DNA from: Pseudocitrobacter corydidari
Lineage (GTDB): Bacteria; Pseudomonadota; Gammaproteobacteria; Enterobacterales; Enterobacteriaceae
Reading direction: 5' to 3'
DNA length: 64,000 nucleotides
Assembly: GCF_021172065.1 (NCBI RefSeq)
Contig: NZ_CP087880.1
Span: forward strand, 3,386,583 to 3,450,582
Below, piece after piece: positions 41,753 to 50,395 of this stretch. Positions within the stretch are counted from its first letter, which is position 1. Each line of letters begins with the position of its first letter. The translations under genes and the position numbers were made by a program. The notes beneath the pieces were generated by a model. It saw only the letters and a program-made list of their open reading frames with translations. It ran no database searches and was not told the DNA's origin.

Positions 41753-42911
41753 TAAGTTTTCGCGTCTCGCCAGCGAGCGCGAGCAGTTTTCCACCTCCGG
41801 CATTACGCCATTCGGCACCTGCATCGACGAAGTCTACTCCGCCACGCAGGGGCGTATTGGCACGCAGCGCGTCATTCTGGCGGGCACCAATAACTATCTC
41901 GGCCTGACCTTTAATGCCGACGCTATCGCCGAGGGCCAGGCGGCGCTGGCCGCACAGGGCACCGGCACCACCGGGTCTCGTATGGCGAACGGCAGCTATG
42001 GGCCGCATCTTGCTTTAGAGCAGGAACTGGCTGCGTTTTTTGACCGTCCGAGCGCGATCGTCTTTTCAACCGGCTACACCGCCAACCTCGGTGTGATCAG
42101 CGCGCTGGCAGACCACAACGCGGTGGTACTGCTGGACGCCGACAGCCACGCCAGCATCTACGATGCCTGCACGCTGGGCGGCGCGGAAATCATTCGCTTC
42201 CGCCACAATGATGCGAAAGATCTCGAACGCCGGATGGTACGTCTGGGCGAGCGGGCGCATGAAGCCATCATCATCGTCGAAGGCATTTACAGCATGCTCG
42301 GCGACGTTGCGCCGCTGGCGGAAATTGTCGATATCAAGCGTCGTCTGGGCGGCTTTTTGATCGTGGATGAAGCGCACTCCTTCGGCGTCATGGGGCTGCA
42401 TGGTCGTGGCCTGGCTGAAGCGGTTGGCGTTGAGCGGGATGTCGATATCATCGTCGGTACCTTCAGTAAAAGCCTCGCGTCAATCGGCGGCTTCGCCGTT
42501 GGCGGTAAAGAGATGGAAGTGCTGCGCTACGGCAGCCGTCCCTATATTTTCACCGCCTCGCCATCGCCTTCCAGCATCGCTTCCGTGCGTTCCGCTTTAC
42601 ATACCATCGCCACCCAACCCGCGCTGCGGCAAAAACTGTGGGACAACGCGCATCGTCTGTATGAAGGGTTAGAAAAGCTGGGCTATCAGCTCGGCTCGCA
42701 TATCAGCCCGGTCGTGCCGGTAATTATCGGTTCGAAAGAGGAGGGTCTGCGGATCTGGCGTGAACTGATTACATTAGGCGTTTATGTGAACCTGATTCTG
42801 CCGCCCGCTGCGCCTGCCGGCATCACCTTGCTGCGTTGTAGCATGAACGCCGCGCACAGCGATGAAGAGATCGATGCCATTCTTCAGGCATTCGCCACGC
42901 TGAAATCCTGA
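41739..42911 (+). CDS. spt: Serine palmitoyltransferase-type alpha-oxoamine synthase
   Basis: A 390-residue PLP-dependent enzyme. Seen motifs are T-G-Y-T-A-N-L-G near 110, D-E-A-H-S-F-G-V-M-G near 210, and the PLP lysine K244 in T-F-S-K-S-L-A. The family condenses an amino acid with an acyl thioester; members include KBL, BioF, HemA and serine palmitoyltransferase. The partner genes (ACP, acyl-ACP synthetase, CerR-like reductase, N-acyltransferase) make serine palmitoyltransferase, the first step of sphingolipid synthesis, much the best choice. Last gene of its operon, it ends at a strong hairpin shared with the convergent lptG-like gene. Confidence 0.88.
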   Translation: MSLYDKFSRLASEREQFSTSGITPFGTCIDEVYSATQGRIGTQRVILAGTNNYLGLTFNADAIAEGQAALAAQGTGTTGSRMANGSYGPHLALEQELAAFFDRPSAIVFSTGYTANLGVISALADHNAVVLLDADSHASIYDACTLGGAEIIRFRHNDAKDLERRMVRLGERAHEAIIIVEGIYSMLGDVAPLAEIVDIKRRLGGFLIVDEAHSFGVMGLHGRGLAEAVGVERDVDIIVGTFSKSLASIGGFAVGGKEMEVLRYGSRPYIFTASPSPSSIASVRSALHTIATQPALRQKLWDNAHRLYEGLEKLGYQLGSHISPVVPVIIGSKEEGLRIWRELITLGVYVNLILPPAAPAGITLLRCSMNAAHSDEEIDAILQAFATLKS

Positions 42912-42916
42912 AACCA

Positions 42917-42954
42917 GGTTCAGCCATGCGCGTATCACGCCGCATGGCTGAACC
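42917..42954. terminator. Bidirectional hairpin between convergent spt and lptG-like genes
   Basis: A 14-base perfect stem (GGTTCAGCCATGCG with CGCATGGCTGAACC) and a 10-base loop lie exactly between the two stop codons. There is no T-run on either strand, so it may work as an RNA stop or stabiliser for both transcripts. Confidence 0.6.
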
Positions 42955-42956
42955 AC

Positions 42957-44036
42957 TCACCGCACCCGATCGTATCGCCGCACTAATAGCAACGCCACCA
43001 TTACGCATACCGTCGGCAGTACCAGCGCGGTTAGCGGCGCATTGAGGCTGAACAATAACCCCAGGTTAACCAAAATCTGATAGCTAATGTAGAGCAGCAG
43101 CCCGAGTATGCCGCCAACGGCTAAACGGCTGCCGAGCCCTGACGAGCGCGGCGTGACGAAAGCGAAGGGAATCGCCAGTAAAATCATCGCCAGCGTCAAA
43201 ATGGGCCGCCCCAGCTTTTGCCAGAGCGCCAGCCGGTATTCCATGCTGGGCTGATGCGTTTGCTGTAAATAGGCAATGTAATGATTGAGCTGGCGAATAG
43301 AGAAGGTGTTCCCCGGCAACGAAAGCACATCCAGGCTCATATGGGTGAAAAAAGCGTTCCACGGTAAACTTGCTTTGCTTTCAATCGTTTCCCTGCCCTT
43401 ATTCCACTGTTTTTTACGCACATCCTGAAGCACCCACTTATCGTCTTTCACAACGGTCGCCTTGCGGGCATAGATGTAGAACTCAAGCGTGAGATCGTCA
43501 CGATAGTGGAAAATCTCCACGCCGACAGGCTGCCCCTGTTCGTTCAGGGATTTCACGGTCATAAAGGTATTACCCCGGCGCGCCCACAGCACATTCCCGG
43601 TAATATCGATACCGTTCTCGGCGGCCATCGCCACGTTTCTGATTTGCAGCGCGCGCTGCTGTAATGGCGAGGCCACCCACTCATCAATCGCCCCCAGCGA
43701 CACCGCCCACATCACGCCCGCGCATAGCGCCACCATTGCAATCCTGAAAACGGAGAAACCGGTGCTACGAATGGCCGTCAGCTCACTGCTTTTCGACAGC
43801 AACCCCAGCCCGACAATCCCCCCGAGCAGCGCGATAAAGGGCCCAAGATCGATAAGGCAGCGCGGGAGCGTCATCAACACCACCAGCACCGCCTGCGTCC
43901 AGTGATAACCGCCGGGGCTGACATCATCCAGCTCGTTGATCAGATTAAAGGTGCTAAACAGCGGTAGCAGCAGGCCCGCCGCCGCCGCGAAACCGGTGAA
44001 AAGGTAACGAATCAGGTAACGGCTGAATAGAGTCAT
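42957..44036 (-). CDS. LptG-family permease paralogue
   Basis: A 359-residue inner membrane protein of the LptF/LptG (YjgP/YjgQ) family: one N-terminal helix pair, a large periplasmic beta-jellyroll domain (about 125-270), and a second helix bundle at the C-terminus. In the LPS exporter LptB2FGC these permeases lift lipid A out of the inner membrane and hand it to the periplasmic bridge. Housekeeping lptFG in enterobacteria normally lie beside pepA, and no lptA, lptB or lptC is present here. I infer a second pair dedicated to another lipid, most simply the ceramide lipid made next door. Last gene of the minus-strand operon, it overlaps the lptF-like gene by 4 bases. Confidence 0.85.
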   Translation of the reverse strand: MTLFSRYLIRYLFTGFAAAAGLLLPLFSTFNLINELDDVSPGGYHWTQAVLVVLMTLPRCLIDLGPFIALLGGIVGLGLLSKSSELTAIRSTGFSVFRIAMVALCAGVMWAVSLGAIDEWVASPLQQRALQIRNVAMAAENGIDITGNVLWARRGNTFMTVKSLNEQGQPVGVEIFHYRDDLTLEFYIYARKATVVKDDKWVLQDVRKKQWNKGRETIESKASLPWNAFFTHMSLDVLSLPGNTFSIRQLNHYIAYLQQTHQPSMEYRLALWQKLGRPILTLAMILLAIPFAFVTPRSSGLGSRLAVGGILGLLLYISYQILVNLGLLFSLNAPLTALVLPTVCVMVALLLVRRYDRVR

Positions 44037-45103
44037 CGGAAGAGTTTCTGTCGCCAGGAGAAGTCACGCGCCATCAGCACCAGCATGCCGAAAAGCATAA
44101 GAACAGGCACCAGCCAGACGCCAGGCGTCAGCGGTATCGCACCGTTCGCCACCAGCGTTCGGCAAACATTGCCACCATAGAAAATCGCGACGAACATCAG
44201 CGTTAGTGGGATTAACGTGGCAAAGCGCCCCTGCCGGGGTTTAACGCGGCTTAAGGGAACGGCCAGCAGCGCCATCAGCAGCGCGGTGATCCCCCGGCTT
44301 TTTCGCCACTGAAGCTCTGCATGGTCAGCCGGATCGGGAGAAATCGCCAGCACCTCTGCCGCTTTGGCCTTTCTTTTAATTTCAATGCGCTGGGTCAGCG
44401 GATTCAGATGCAATTCCAGATTACGGTATATTTGCTCGTTATCGTCGCTGCCTTCATGGTCGAGCGTGTAGGCCGTTCCGGCATGCAGCATCACCGTTGG
44501 CGTCAGGGGGGATGGGTCGATCACATCTACAGATTGCGCGCGAAACAGGCTGGTTTTGCCGCCTGCCGAGGTGTAAATCAGCGCTTCATTCAGGTGATTC
44601 GAGGTGGGGTTAATCATCTCGGCCATGATCATGCGGCCATTGTCATTGACGTTGAATTTTTTGGCCTGCAAATGGCGAACGTCCAGTTCCGATTGCGACT
44701 GCTGCTCTAACAGGTAGATTTGCGCATACGCCCAGGGCCTGCCATACACCGAGAGCAGCATCACCAGAATACTCAACGGGATAGCCAGAAAAACGACCGC
44801 CCTGTACAGGCGCAACGGGCTGGCGCCTGCGGCAGACATAGCGGTGATTTCCGAGTCAGTGTAAAGCTGACCGAGCGTCACGCCCACCGATACATACAAG
44901 GCGACGGGTAGCAGCATCTCCAGCGCAATCAGCACTTTATAGAAAACCACGCTCAATACCACTTCCAGCGCCAGCGTGCCGTTCGCTGCTTCGGTGAGAT
45001 AGCGTTGCGCACAGTAGCAGGTGAAAATGAAGATCAAGAAGCCGACCATGATCAGCATCAGGCGGCAGGTTCCGCCCATGATGTAACGCTCAATTAGTTT
45101 CAT
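44033..45103 (-). CDS. LptF-family permease paralogue
   Basis: A 356-residue inner membrane protein of the LptF/LptG family, with N-terminal helices (about 10-110), a periplasmic beta domain (about 125-260) and C-terminal helices (about 270-345). A-E-L-Q-W-R-K-S-R-G precedes the last helix group, as in LptF proteins. It would pair with the 42957-44036 product as a heterodimer driven by LptB. It overlaps the next gene of the operon on both sides (4 and 14 bases), showing tight coupling. It could equally be the only LptF of a strain with a moved locus; I consider that unlikely. Confidence 0.85.
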   Translation of the reverse strand: MKLIERYIMGGTCRLMLIMVGFLIFIFTCYCAQRYLTEAANGTLALEVVLSVVFYKVLIALEMLLPVALYVSVGVTLGQLYTDSEITAMSAAGASPLRLYRAVVFLAIPLSILVMLLSVYGRPWAYAQIYLLEQQSQSELDVRHLQAKKFNVNDNGRMIMAEMINPTSNHLNEALIYTSAGGKTSLFRAQSVDVIDPSPLTPTVMLHAGTAYTLDHEGSDDNEQIYRNLELHLNPLTQRIEIKRKAKAAEVLAISPDPADHAELQWRKSRGITALLMALLAVPLSRVKPRQGRFATLIPLTLMFVAIFYGGNVCRTLVANGAIPLTPGVWLVPVLMLFGMLVLMARDFSWRQKLFR

Positions 45104-45716
45104 TTTTCGCCGCGGATCTTGCTTGTTCCGAAATGAGCTTCCACAACAGCGTAATCACCTCGCTGACCTCTTTTTCCGTCAGGCCGCCATCTTTGGCCCA
45201 CACGATTTGCCCCTGATGATTAAGGACAAAAATGGTAGAGCTCTCCTCCGGAAGCTGCCAGCGATTTCGCCCCACGCCGCCGCCGTCGATGATGAACTGT
45301 GCCCAGGCGTACCGACGCTTGTTTTTCTCAATCTTCCCGCGCACAAAATAGCTGGTGCCGAAGATGACATCGTCGGTATTCACAATAGTGGTGGGCTGGA
45401 ACACATCGCCGGGGAAGTGTGCCTTCTCAACGGCTTTAATCAGCAGCGAATTTTTCTTTTTCGCGGACTTTCGCCCGGCGATGTACTGAACAATGCGCAC
45501 CTTCCCCGCCAGCTGAGCGCTGTTCCAGGACTGATAGCGAATGCTATCGTCGTCGTTCAGTATCAATTCGCCGCCGTCGCTGATGGCGATCGGCGAAACG
45601 GCTTTACCGACGACAAAATTGTGCGCCATCGCCAGGCCGGGAAGGCACAGCAACGCCATTATCAACAGAATGGCGCGCGTGCCGCGCCTTCGATTATCCG
45701 TCATCGTGTTGTGCAT
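45090..45716 (-). CDS. YtfJ-like periplasmic thioredoxin-fold protein
   Basis: A 208-residue exported protein with a signal peptide (hydrophobic stretch at about 14-31, then A-M-A-H). The mature part resembles E. coli YtfJ: N-S-A-Q-L-x-G-K-V-R, I-A-G-R-x-S-A-K-x-K-N, T-T-I-V-N-T-D-D and E-E-S-S. YtfJ proteins have a thioredoxin-like fold but lack the usual C-x-x-C pair, and none is seen here. Function is unknown. The gene overlaps the lptF-like start, so it is likely to act with the permease pair in the periplasm. Confidence 0.85.
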   Translation of the reverse strand: MHNTMTDNRRRGTRAILLIMALLCLPGLAMAHNFVVGKAVSPIAISDGGELILNDDDSIRYQSWNSAQLAGKVRIVQYIAGRKSAKKKNSLLIKAVEKAHFPGDVFQPTTIVNTDDVIFGTSYFVRGKIEKNKRRYAWAQFIIDGGGVGRNRWQLPEESSTIFVLNHQGQIVWAKDGGLTEKEVSEVITLLWKLISEQARSAAKNETN

Positions 45717-45720
45717 CCTT

Positions 45721-46545
45721 TTACAGCGGAAAGCGCGCGAGTAGCAGCTCTAAACGCTGGCGGATGTCTTCATCCAGCGCCACGGGCGTCGCGTAGGCCA
45801 GGCGGTTTTCCATGTCGTCGGCCACCATCTCATCATGCTTGTCACCCATCAGCCCATTAATGGCGGCTAAAAAACGGGAGACCTGCCGCGCTTCGCGGTT
45901 TTCCGGGTCAATTGACCGCAGGGTGTCGTAGTATGAAACCTGCTGGCTGATGATTTTCCGTACATCATGAAATTCCCGGCCCGTGAGCTTCGGTTTGGCA
46001 ATAATCGTCTTTAGCGCCTGCATTTGCGCCTGGCGACAGGCGACAAAATTGTCGACGCTCGCCAGCCTGCTATGGCGCAGGCGATAGCGCACCAGCCCCC
46101 ATATCGGCGAGCTCAAATACACCCGCAGCAACCTGGCGTAAAAGGTAATGACATCCTTCTTTTGATTACGAAATCCGTCCTGAAAGCGCCCGAGATAGAC
46201 CGTCGTTTTGCCAAACAGGAAACCGGCCTGGTGCTTCTGTAGATACAACCGCTGGGCGAAGCGCAGGTGTTTATAGCGCGCGCGCATGTATTTGTACTGC
46301 AATCGTTCTGCCGCAGAGAGCTCGACACCGCTCGCCTGTTTCAACGTGAGATCCAGCAAATCCCGGCGCTGTACGCCCTCTTCCCAGAATTGCAGGCACA
46401 AGGCATAGTTGCTTTGAATGATTTCCGACGTGCAGTGCAAATCAATCACCGGCGGCAGGCTGACCTGCGCGTCGACGTAATCGTCCTCTTCGACCGCCGT
46501 AAAGAGGCGTTGGGTCACTTCAGGTGCAAAACGTTTCTCTATCAC
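45721..46545 (-). CDS. Unknown alpha-helical protein
   Basis: A 274-residue protein without signal peptide or membrane helices, so probably cytoplasmic. It is rich in R, Q and L, and largely helical. The stretch E-F-H-D-V-R-K-I-I near residue 190 recalls the H-x-x-R pattern of CHAD-type polyphosphate-binding domains, but the match is too short to assign. It overlaps the flippase gene by 4 bases and lies 4 bases before the ytfJ-like gene. I do not recognise the family. Confidence 0.8.
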   Translation of the reverse strand: MIEKRFAPEVTQRLFTAVEEDDYVDAQVSLPPVIDLHCTSEIIQSNYALCLQFWEEGVQRRDLLDLTLKQASGVELSAAERLQYKYMRARYKHLRFAQRLYLQKHQAGFLFGKTTVYLGRFQDGFRNQKKDVITFYARLLRVYLSSPIWGLVRYRLRHSRLASVDNFVACRQAQMQALKTIIAKPKLTGREFHDVRKIISQQVSYYDTLRSIDPENREARQVSRFLAAINGLMGDKHDEMVADDMENRLAYATPVALDEDIRQRLELLLARFPL

Positions 46546-47879
46546 TTTCCGCCCTCCGTCGATCCTTTAAAGACCAGTAAATGGCGCTGAAAATAGGCCC
46601 GTAGCGTCGGTGCCAGCGAAAACAAGACATCGAGGCACTGGCCGAAGAAGTAGGCGAAGGCCGCGCCCATCACGCCATAAACATGCGACAGCGCAATCAA
46701 TAAAATGAGATAGCCCGCTGAAGCAAACGTCTGGGCGACGAGAAAAGCGCGCTGTTTGCCCGCCATGAGCAGCAGCGACTCCTGCGGGAAGCCCACCATC
46801 GAGATGACAATGGCCGCCAGCATCACCTGAATTAAGTCGTACGCTTCGAGGTATTTCACTCCGAAAACCAGCGAGATCAGCGGCTTACCAACCAGAATAA
46901 CCAGCAGCGCGACCAGCACGCCGATCCCGCCCGCCAGCAGCGCAGAGCGGATACCCAGCATCCACGGACGCTTTGTGCGCGGGTCAAGACGCATCACTTC
47001 CGGATAAAAACTTTTGCCCAGTAAACCGGCGGGGGTGCCGGCCGCATCAAAGAAGGTCATCGCGATTTTGAACAGCCCCGCTGCCGCCGGGCCCAGCACC
47101 ACACCAACCAGCACGGTGCTACAGGAGTTGCGCGCCGCCCAGATGGAGTGCGCGATGTTGGTTGACCAGACAAAACCCCAGGCGCCCGGTATCCGTCGCG
47201 CGGATTCAAACAAACGTGGACGCAGCGCGTCATGAATATTGCGCCGACGCAGTTCGCGCGCGGCAAACCACCAGTACATAGTGCCGCCCACCAGATTGGA
47301 GGCGTACCAGGTGACCACAAACCCGGCAAAGCCAAAATCGCCGAAATAGGCAATCACGCTGCCCAGGGCGCGCAGAAAAGGCTTGGTCGCCTGCTGAATG
47401 GCAATCAGGTCAAAGCGGTCAACCGCACGCAAAATGCCGGTCGGCGTGGATGACGCCATGGAGGGAATTAACGTGCAATAGAGCATGGCTAACCAAAAAC
47501 TTTGCGCATCCAGCCCCATGGAATGAGAGAGAAACGGCAGCAGCGCCATTCCGCCGACAATAGCAACGGCCCCGCTGGCAATATCCAGGCCAAAGGAAAA
47601 CGACACCACATCACGAAACTGCTGCGGGTTATTATTTTCCAGCGCGGGCGTGCCGTACTGAACCACCAATTGCCAGGTCTGAAACTTGATGAAATCGCTG
47701 ATCGATTTGGCATAAGACTGCACCACCACCAGCACGCCGAACATCGCGGGCATCATTCCCTTCCCGGCGCAGGAGAGCGCCAGCAGCCCTAACAGGGCGC
47801 TGACCACATTACTGGAGCCTAAATAGGCGCTATTGCGAATAATGGTGCGAAACGCGCCATCAGAAAACCAATTTTTCAT
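46542..47879 (-). CDS. MOP/Wzx-type polysaccharide or lipid flippase
   Basis: A 445-residue integral membrane protein. About a dozen hydrophobic segments are spread over the length, with the N-terminal R-N-S-A-Y-L-G-S-S-N-V and C-terminal F-F-G-Q-C-L-D-V segments typical of polysaccharide-flippase (MATE-like MOP superfamily) proteins. Such proteins turn undecaprenyl-linked glycans, or other lipids, across the inner membrane. There is no other glycan gene nearby, so the substrate may be the ceramide lipid or its phosphorylated form; this is inference. It follows the kinase-like genes after an 87-base A/T-rich gap, and overlaps the downstream gene by 4 bases. Confidence 0.82.
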   Translation of the reverse strand: MKNWFSDGAFRTIIRNSAYLGSSNVVSALLGLLALSCAGKGMMPAMFGVLVVVQSYAKSISDFIKFQTWQLVVQYGTPALENNNPQQFRDVVSFSFGLDIASGAVAIVGGMALLPFLSHSMGLDAQSFWLAMLYCTLIPSMASSTPTGILRAVDRFDLIAIQQATKPFLRALGSVIAYFGDFGFAGFVVTWYASNLVGGTMYWWFAARELRRRNIHDALRPRLFESARRIPGAWGFVWSTNIAHSIWAARNSCSTVLVGVVLGPAAAGLFKIAMTFFDAAGTPAGLLGKSFYPEVMRLDPRTKRPWMLGIRSALLAGGIGVLVALLVILVGKPLISLVFGVKYLEAYDLIQVMLAAIVISMVGFPQESLLLMAGKQRAFLVAQTFASAGYLILLIALSHVYGVMGAAFAYFFGQCLDVLFSLAPTLRAYFQRHLLVFKGSTEGGK

Positions 47880-47966
47880 TGTTATAACAACAGTCCATTC
47901 AGGCTTTTTATATTCAGCGTGGAATTAATCCCATCGCATTTATAATTAAATCAAATGATTTTTAGA

Positions 47967-48719
47967 TTAATGTTCGACACGCTGACGTTTTGAAATAGCC
48001 GCTACCGTCGATGCTGCGGCTAATGCTTTTTGAAGCACCTCGGCATAAGGCGCTCGCGCATCCAGTTCGATAATGCGTGAACCGTTGTATTGAATTTTCG
48101 ACATTACGCCGATTTTATCCCTCAGCTCTTCATAATCGTGATCGGGCTTACGCGAAAACGCGGTCTCCACATCAATCATCAGTCGAATAATTAATTCCGG
48201 TTGATAACGTGCCATTTGCTGATAAAGCTGCTGCTCGCGCGCTGCCAGCCGCTGCTTTATTTTCCCCGTTGCACGCTCAATGCCTATACCTGGCCCATCG
48301 TAATAAAAACCGGAGATTTCAGCCTGGGGAAAGCGATCGCTCACCACCAGCACGCCGCTTTGCGTCAGTTGCTGAACCCTGCGTAATTTCACGCGCCGAC
48401 GAAGCGAAAAGGCGAACATAATCAACGCGGCCCAAATCGCTGGCGAGCGGTTTTTCATGCTCTGCGTCTTTGATGACTTGGCGGCCAAACGCCGTTCAAG
48501 CCAGACGCCAATAAACGGTAACTTTTTGATTTTGACACCGTCTTCTCCTGAAAGCAGGCCAAGATAACGGCGCTCGGTGACCCATTGCATTTGCAGTTGT
48601 TTAACCAGATCCGTGGTCAGGGTTGATTTACCGGTGCCATCACAGCCCACCACCGCAATCAGGCCGGGAATACATTCGGTCTGAGGCATTGCGGCCTGAG
48701 TGAGGTTGGTCGTTTCCAT
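47967..48719 (-). CDS. P-loop kinase-like protein A (thymidylate-kinase fold)
   Basis: About 250 residues from ATG 48719, which I prefer to a GTG at 48743 because a purine-rich AAGAG precedes it. Walker A is G-C-D-G-T-G-K-S-T near residue 25, and a D-R-F-P-Q motif lies near 130, the position of the D-R-Y motif in thymidylate kinases. Sequence and length fit the dTMP-kinase-like P-loop fold. Two paralogues lie beside it (48759-49472 and 49646-50353). Tmk itself is an essential housekeeping gene elsewhere, so the substrate here is likely different. I infer a kinase acting on a lipid or head-group precursor of the adjacent pathway. Confidence 0.78.
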   Translation of the reverse strand: METTNLTQAAMPQTECIPGLIAVVGCDGTGKSTLTTDLVKQLQMQWVTERRYLGLLSGEDGVKIKKLPFIGVWLERRLAAKSSKTQSMKNRSPAIWAALIMFAFSLRRRVKLRRVQQLTQSGVLVVSDRFPQAEISGFYYDGPGIGIERATGKIKQRLAAREQQLYQQMARYQPELIIRLMIDVETAFSRKPDHDYEELRDKIGVMSKIQYNGSRIIELDARAPYAEVLQKALAAASTVAAISKRQRVEH

Positions 48720-48758
48720 GGTATTTACTCTTGAGTTCGTCACAATCAGGTGCGGTCG

Positions 48759-49472
48759 TCAGGAAAGCGCGGACTGAATCGAACGTAATGATTCAGCGAG
48801 GATTTCATCCGCGGGCTGACGTCCATCCAGCTCGAGAATGGGCGCGCCGTTAAAGTTAAGCGTAGGGATAACGCTGGTTTTCTCATGCAGCGCCGCCAGT
48901 GAGTGGTCGGGCTTGCGGCTGAAGGCCGTTTGCTCATCAATCGCGAGGCGAATCAATAACACAGGGATATAAGAGGCCATCCAGTGATACAGATTCAGCT
49001 CCTTTTTTCTGAGCATACACACCCAGCCGTTGCCGCCTTCCGTCTTTGCCAGTTGCGGGCCATCAAAGCGAAAACCGGGCACTTCCCCCTGCGGATAGCG
49101 GTCGGTTATCAATAGATATCCTTGCTCGCTTTGGCGCAGCATTTTGCGAAACTTCCAGGCCCGCCAGCAGGAGAGTAAAAAGATAACCAGCGCACTCACG
49201 TTGCCAGGAGGTTGCGAGGGGAAGTAGTGAACTTTGGCGGCTTTGGCGCGTAAATAACGGCCAAACGGCGCGCCGATAATCGGCAGTTGCGAAATCCATT
49301 CGCCAATACGCCCGGAAGATTGCCCCAGATACAATAATTGCGTAGGCATTTTCGGGGCCAGCTTTTCAAGTAGCGCCATCGCCAGCGTGGATTTCCCGGA
49401 ACCATCACAACCGACTATGGCAATCACTCTGACAAAAGGTGGATTAACCTTTCGGATATTATATTGGCCCAT
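48759..49472 (-). CDS. P-loop kinase-like protein B (thymidylate-kinase fold)
   Basis: About 237 residues from ATG 49472; an in-frame ATG at 49514 lacks a better ribosome-binding site and would add 14 residues. Walker A is G-C-D-G-S-G-K-S-T, the D-R-Y-P-Q motif lies near residue 125, and A-F-S-R-K-P-D-H is near 190. All three are shared with paralogues A and C. A helical insertion (about 70-110) is hydrophobic and might be membrane-associated. Probably the first gene of the minus-strand operon ending with the lptG-like gene. Function unknown; a kinase by fold. Confidence 0.78.
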   Translation of the reverse strand: MGQYNIRKVNPPFVRVIAIVGCDGSGKSTLAMALLEKLAPKMPTQLLYLGQSSGRIGEWISQLPIIGAPFGRYLRAKAAKVHYFPSQPPGNVSALVIFLLSCWRAWKFRKMLRQSEQGYLLITDRYPQGEVPGFRFDGPQLAKTEGGNGWVCMLRKKELNLYHWMASYIPVLLIRLAIDEQTAFSRKPDHSLAALHEKTSVIPTLNFNGAPILELDGRQPADEILAESLRSIQSALS

Positions 49473-49645
49473 GGAAAACCCATTATTAAAGAAATGATTG
49501 TATATTACTGGCATTGTGCTCAGAATATCTTTTCGTCATTGTCGTGACAATAATTAAATGGCCGCGCGACATAAACTATCGCCGTATCTAAATACATTTA
49601 TCAAAATAATATTTAATGTGAATATATTAAATAAGGGATATATTT

Positions 49646-50353
49646 ATGCAGTCAATAACTCCTCCGGTTATTGCCGTTATTGGCAGTGATGGCTCCGGCA
49701 AATCCACTGTTTGTGAACGCCTGATTAAAACCGTACAAAAATATGGCCCCGCCGAACAGGTGCATTTAGGAAAACAGGCGGGCAACGTTGGCCGCGCCGT
49801 CACAAAACTTCCCTTAATGGGAAAATCGCTGCATAAAACCATCGAACGCAACCAGGTGAAAACGGCAAAAAAATTGCCCGGCCCCATTCCCGCGCTGGTG
49901 ATTACCGCTTTTGTGGCACGCCGCCTGCTGCGCTTTCGCCATATGCTGGCGTGCCACAAGAAGGGGCTGATCGTGTTAACCGACCGCTACCCGCAGGCGC
50001 AAATCCCCGGCGCTTACGACGGTACCGTTTTTCCGCCAAATATTACCGGCAGCCGTTTTGTCTCCTGGCTGGCAGAGCTTGAACGCAAAGCGTTCCACTG
50101 GATGGCGAGCTATAAGCCTGATTTAGTGATTAAACTGAACGTTGACCTTGAAGTGGCCTGCGCGCGGAAACCCGATCACAAGCGGGAATCGCTGGCGCGG
50201 AAGATTGCCATCACACCGCAGTTGACCTTTAACGGTGCCGAGCTGATCGATATTGATGCCAATAAACCGCTGGATGAAGTGCTGAACGACGCAGAAAACG
50301 CGGTGATGCGCTTTATGGAAAGCCGGGGTTATATCCCGCTGACGAACGTCTGA
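49646..50353 (+). CDS. P-loop kinase-like protein C (thymidylate-kinase fold)
   Basis: A 235-residue paralogue of the two preceding proteins, on the opposite strand. Walker A is G-S-D-G-S-G-K-S-T at 13-21, D-R-Y-P-Q near 115 and A-C-A-R-K-P-D-H near 172. AAGGGATA precedes the ATG. The 131 to 173 bases between it and protein B are A/T-rich and hold both promoters. Three divergent copies in a row suggest different substrates or a hetero-oligomer. It ends at a bidirectional hairpin shared with the Pit transporter gene. Confidence 0.8.
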   Translation: MQSITPPVIAVIGSDGSGKSTVCERLIKTVQKYGPAEQVHLGKQAGNVGRAVTKLPLMGKSLHKTIERNQVKTAKKLPGPIPALVITAFVARRLLRFRHMLACHKKGLIVLTDRYPQAQIPGAYDGTVFPPNITGSRFVSWLAELERKAFHWMASYKPDLVIKLNVDLEVACARKPDHKRESLARKIAITPQLTFNGAELIDIDANKPLDEVLNDAENAVMRFMESRGYIPLTNV

Positions 50354-50360
50354 TAATCCC

Positions 50361-50386
50361 GTTAAGCCCGGTAGACCGGGCTTAAC
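50361..50386. terminator. Bidirectional hairpin between kinase C and pit
   Basis: A 12-base perfect stem (GTTAAGCCCGGT with ACCGGGCTTAAC) with a 2-base loop lies between the two convergent stop codons. There is no long T-run. Confidence 0.6.
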
Positions 50387-50395
50387 CCAAACAAT

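Noticed and set aside
42957-45103. LptF/LptG as the housekeeping LPS exporter genes
   Set aside because: The usual partner pepA is absent and the genes sit in an operon with flippase, YtfJ-like and kinase-like genes. I treat them as paralogues, though this depends on a second pair elsewhere.
47967-50353. Calling the three P-loop proteins thymidylate kinase (tmk)
   Set aside because: Three divergent copies in a lipid locus do not fit an essential single-copy enzyme, so only the fold is assigned.
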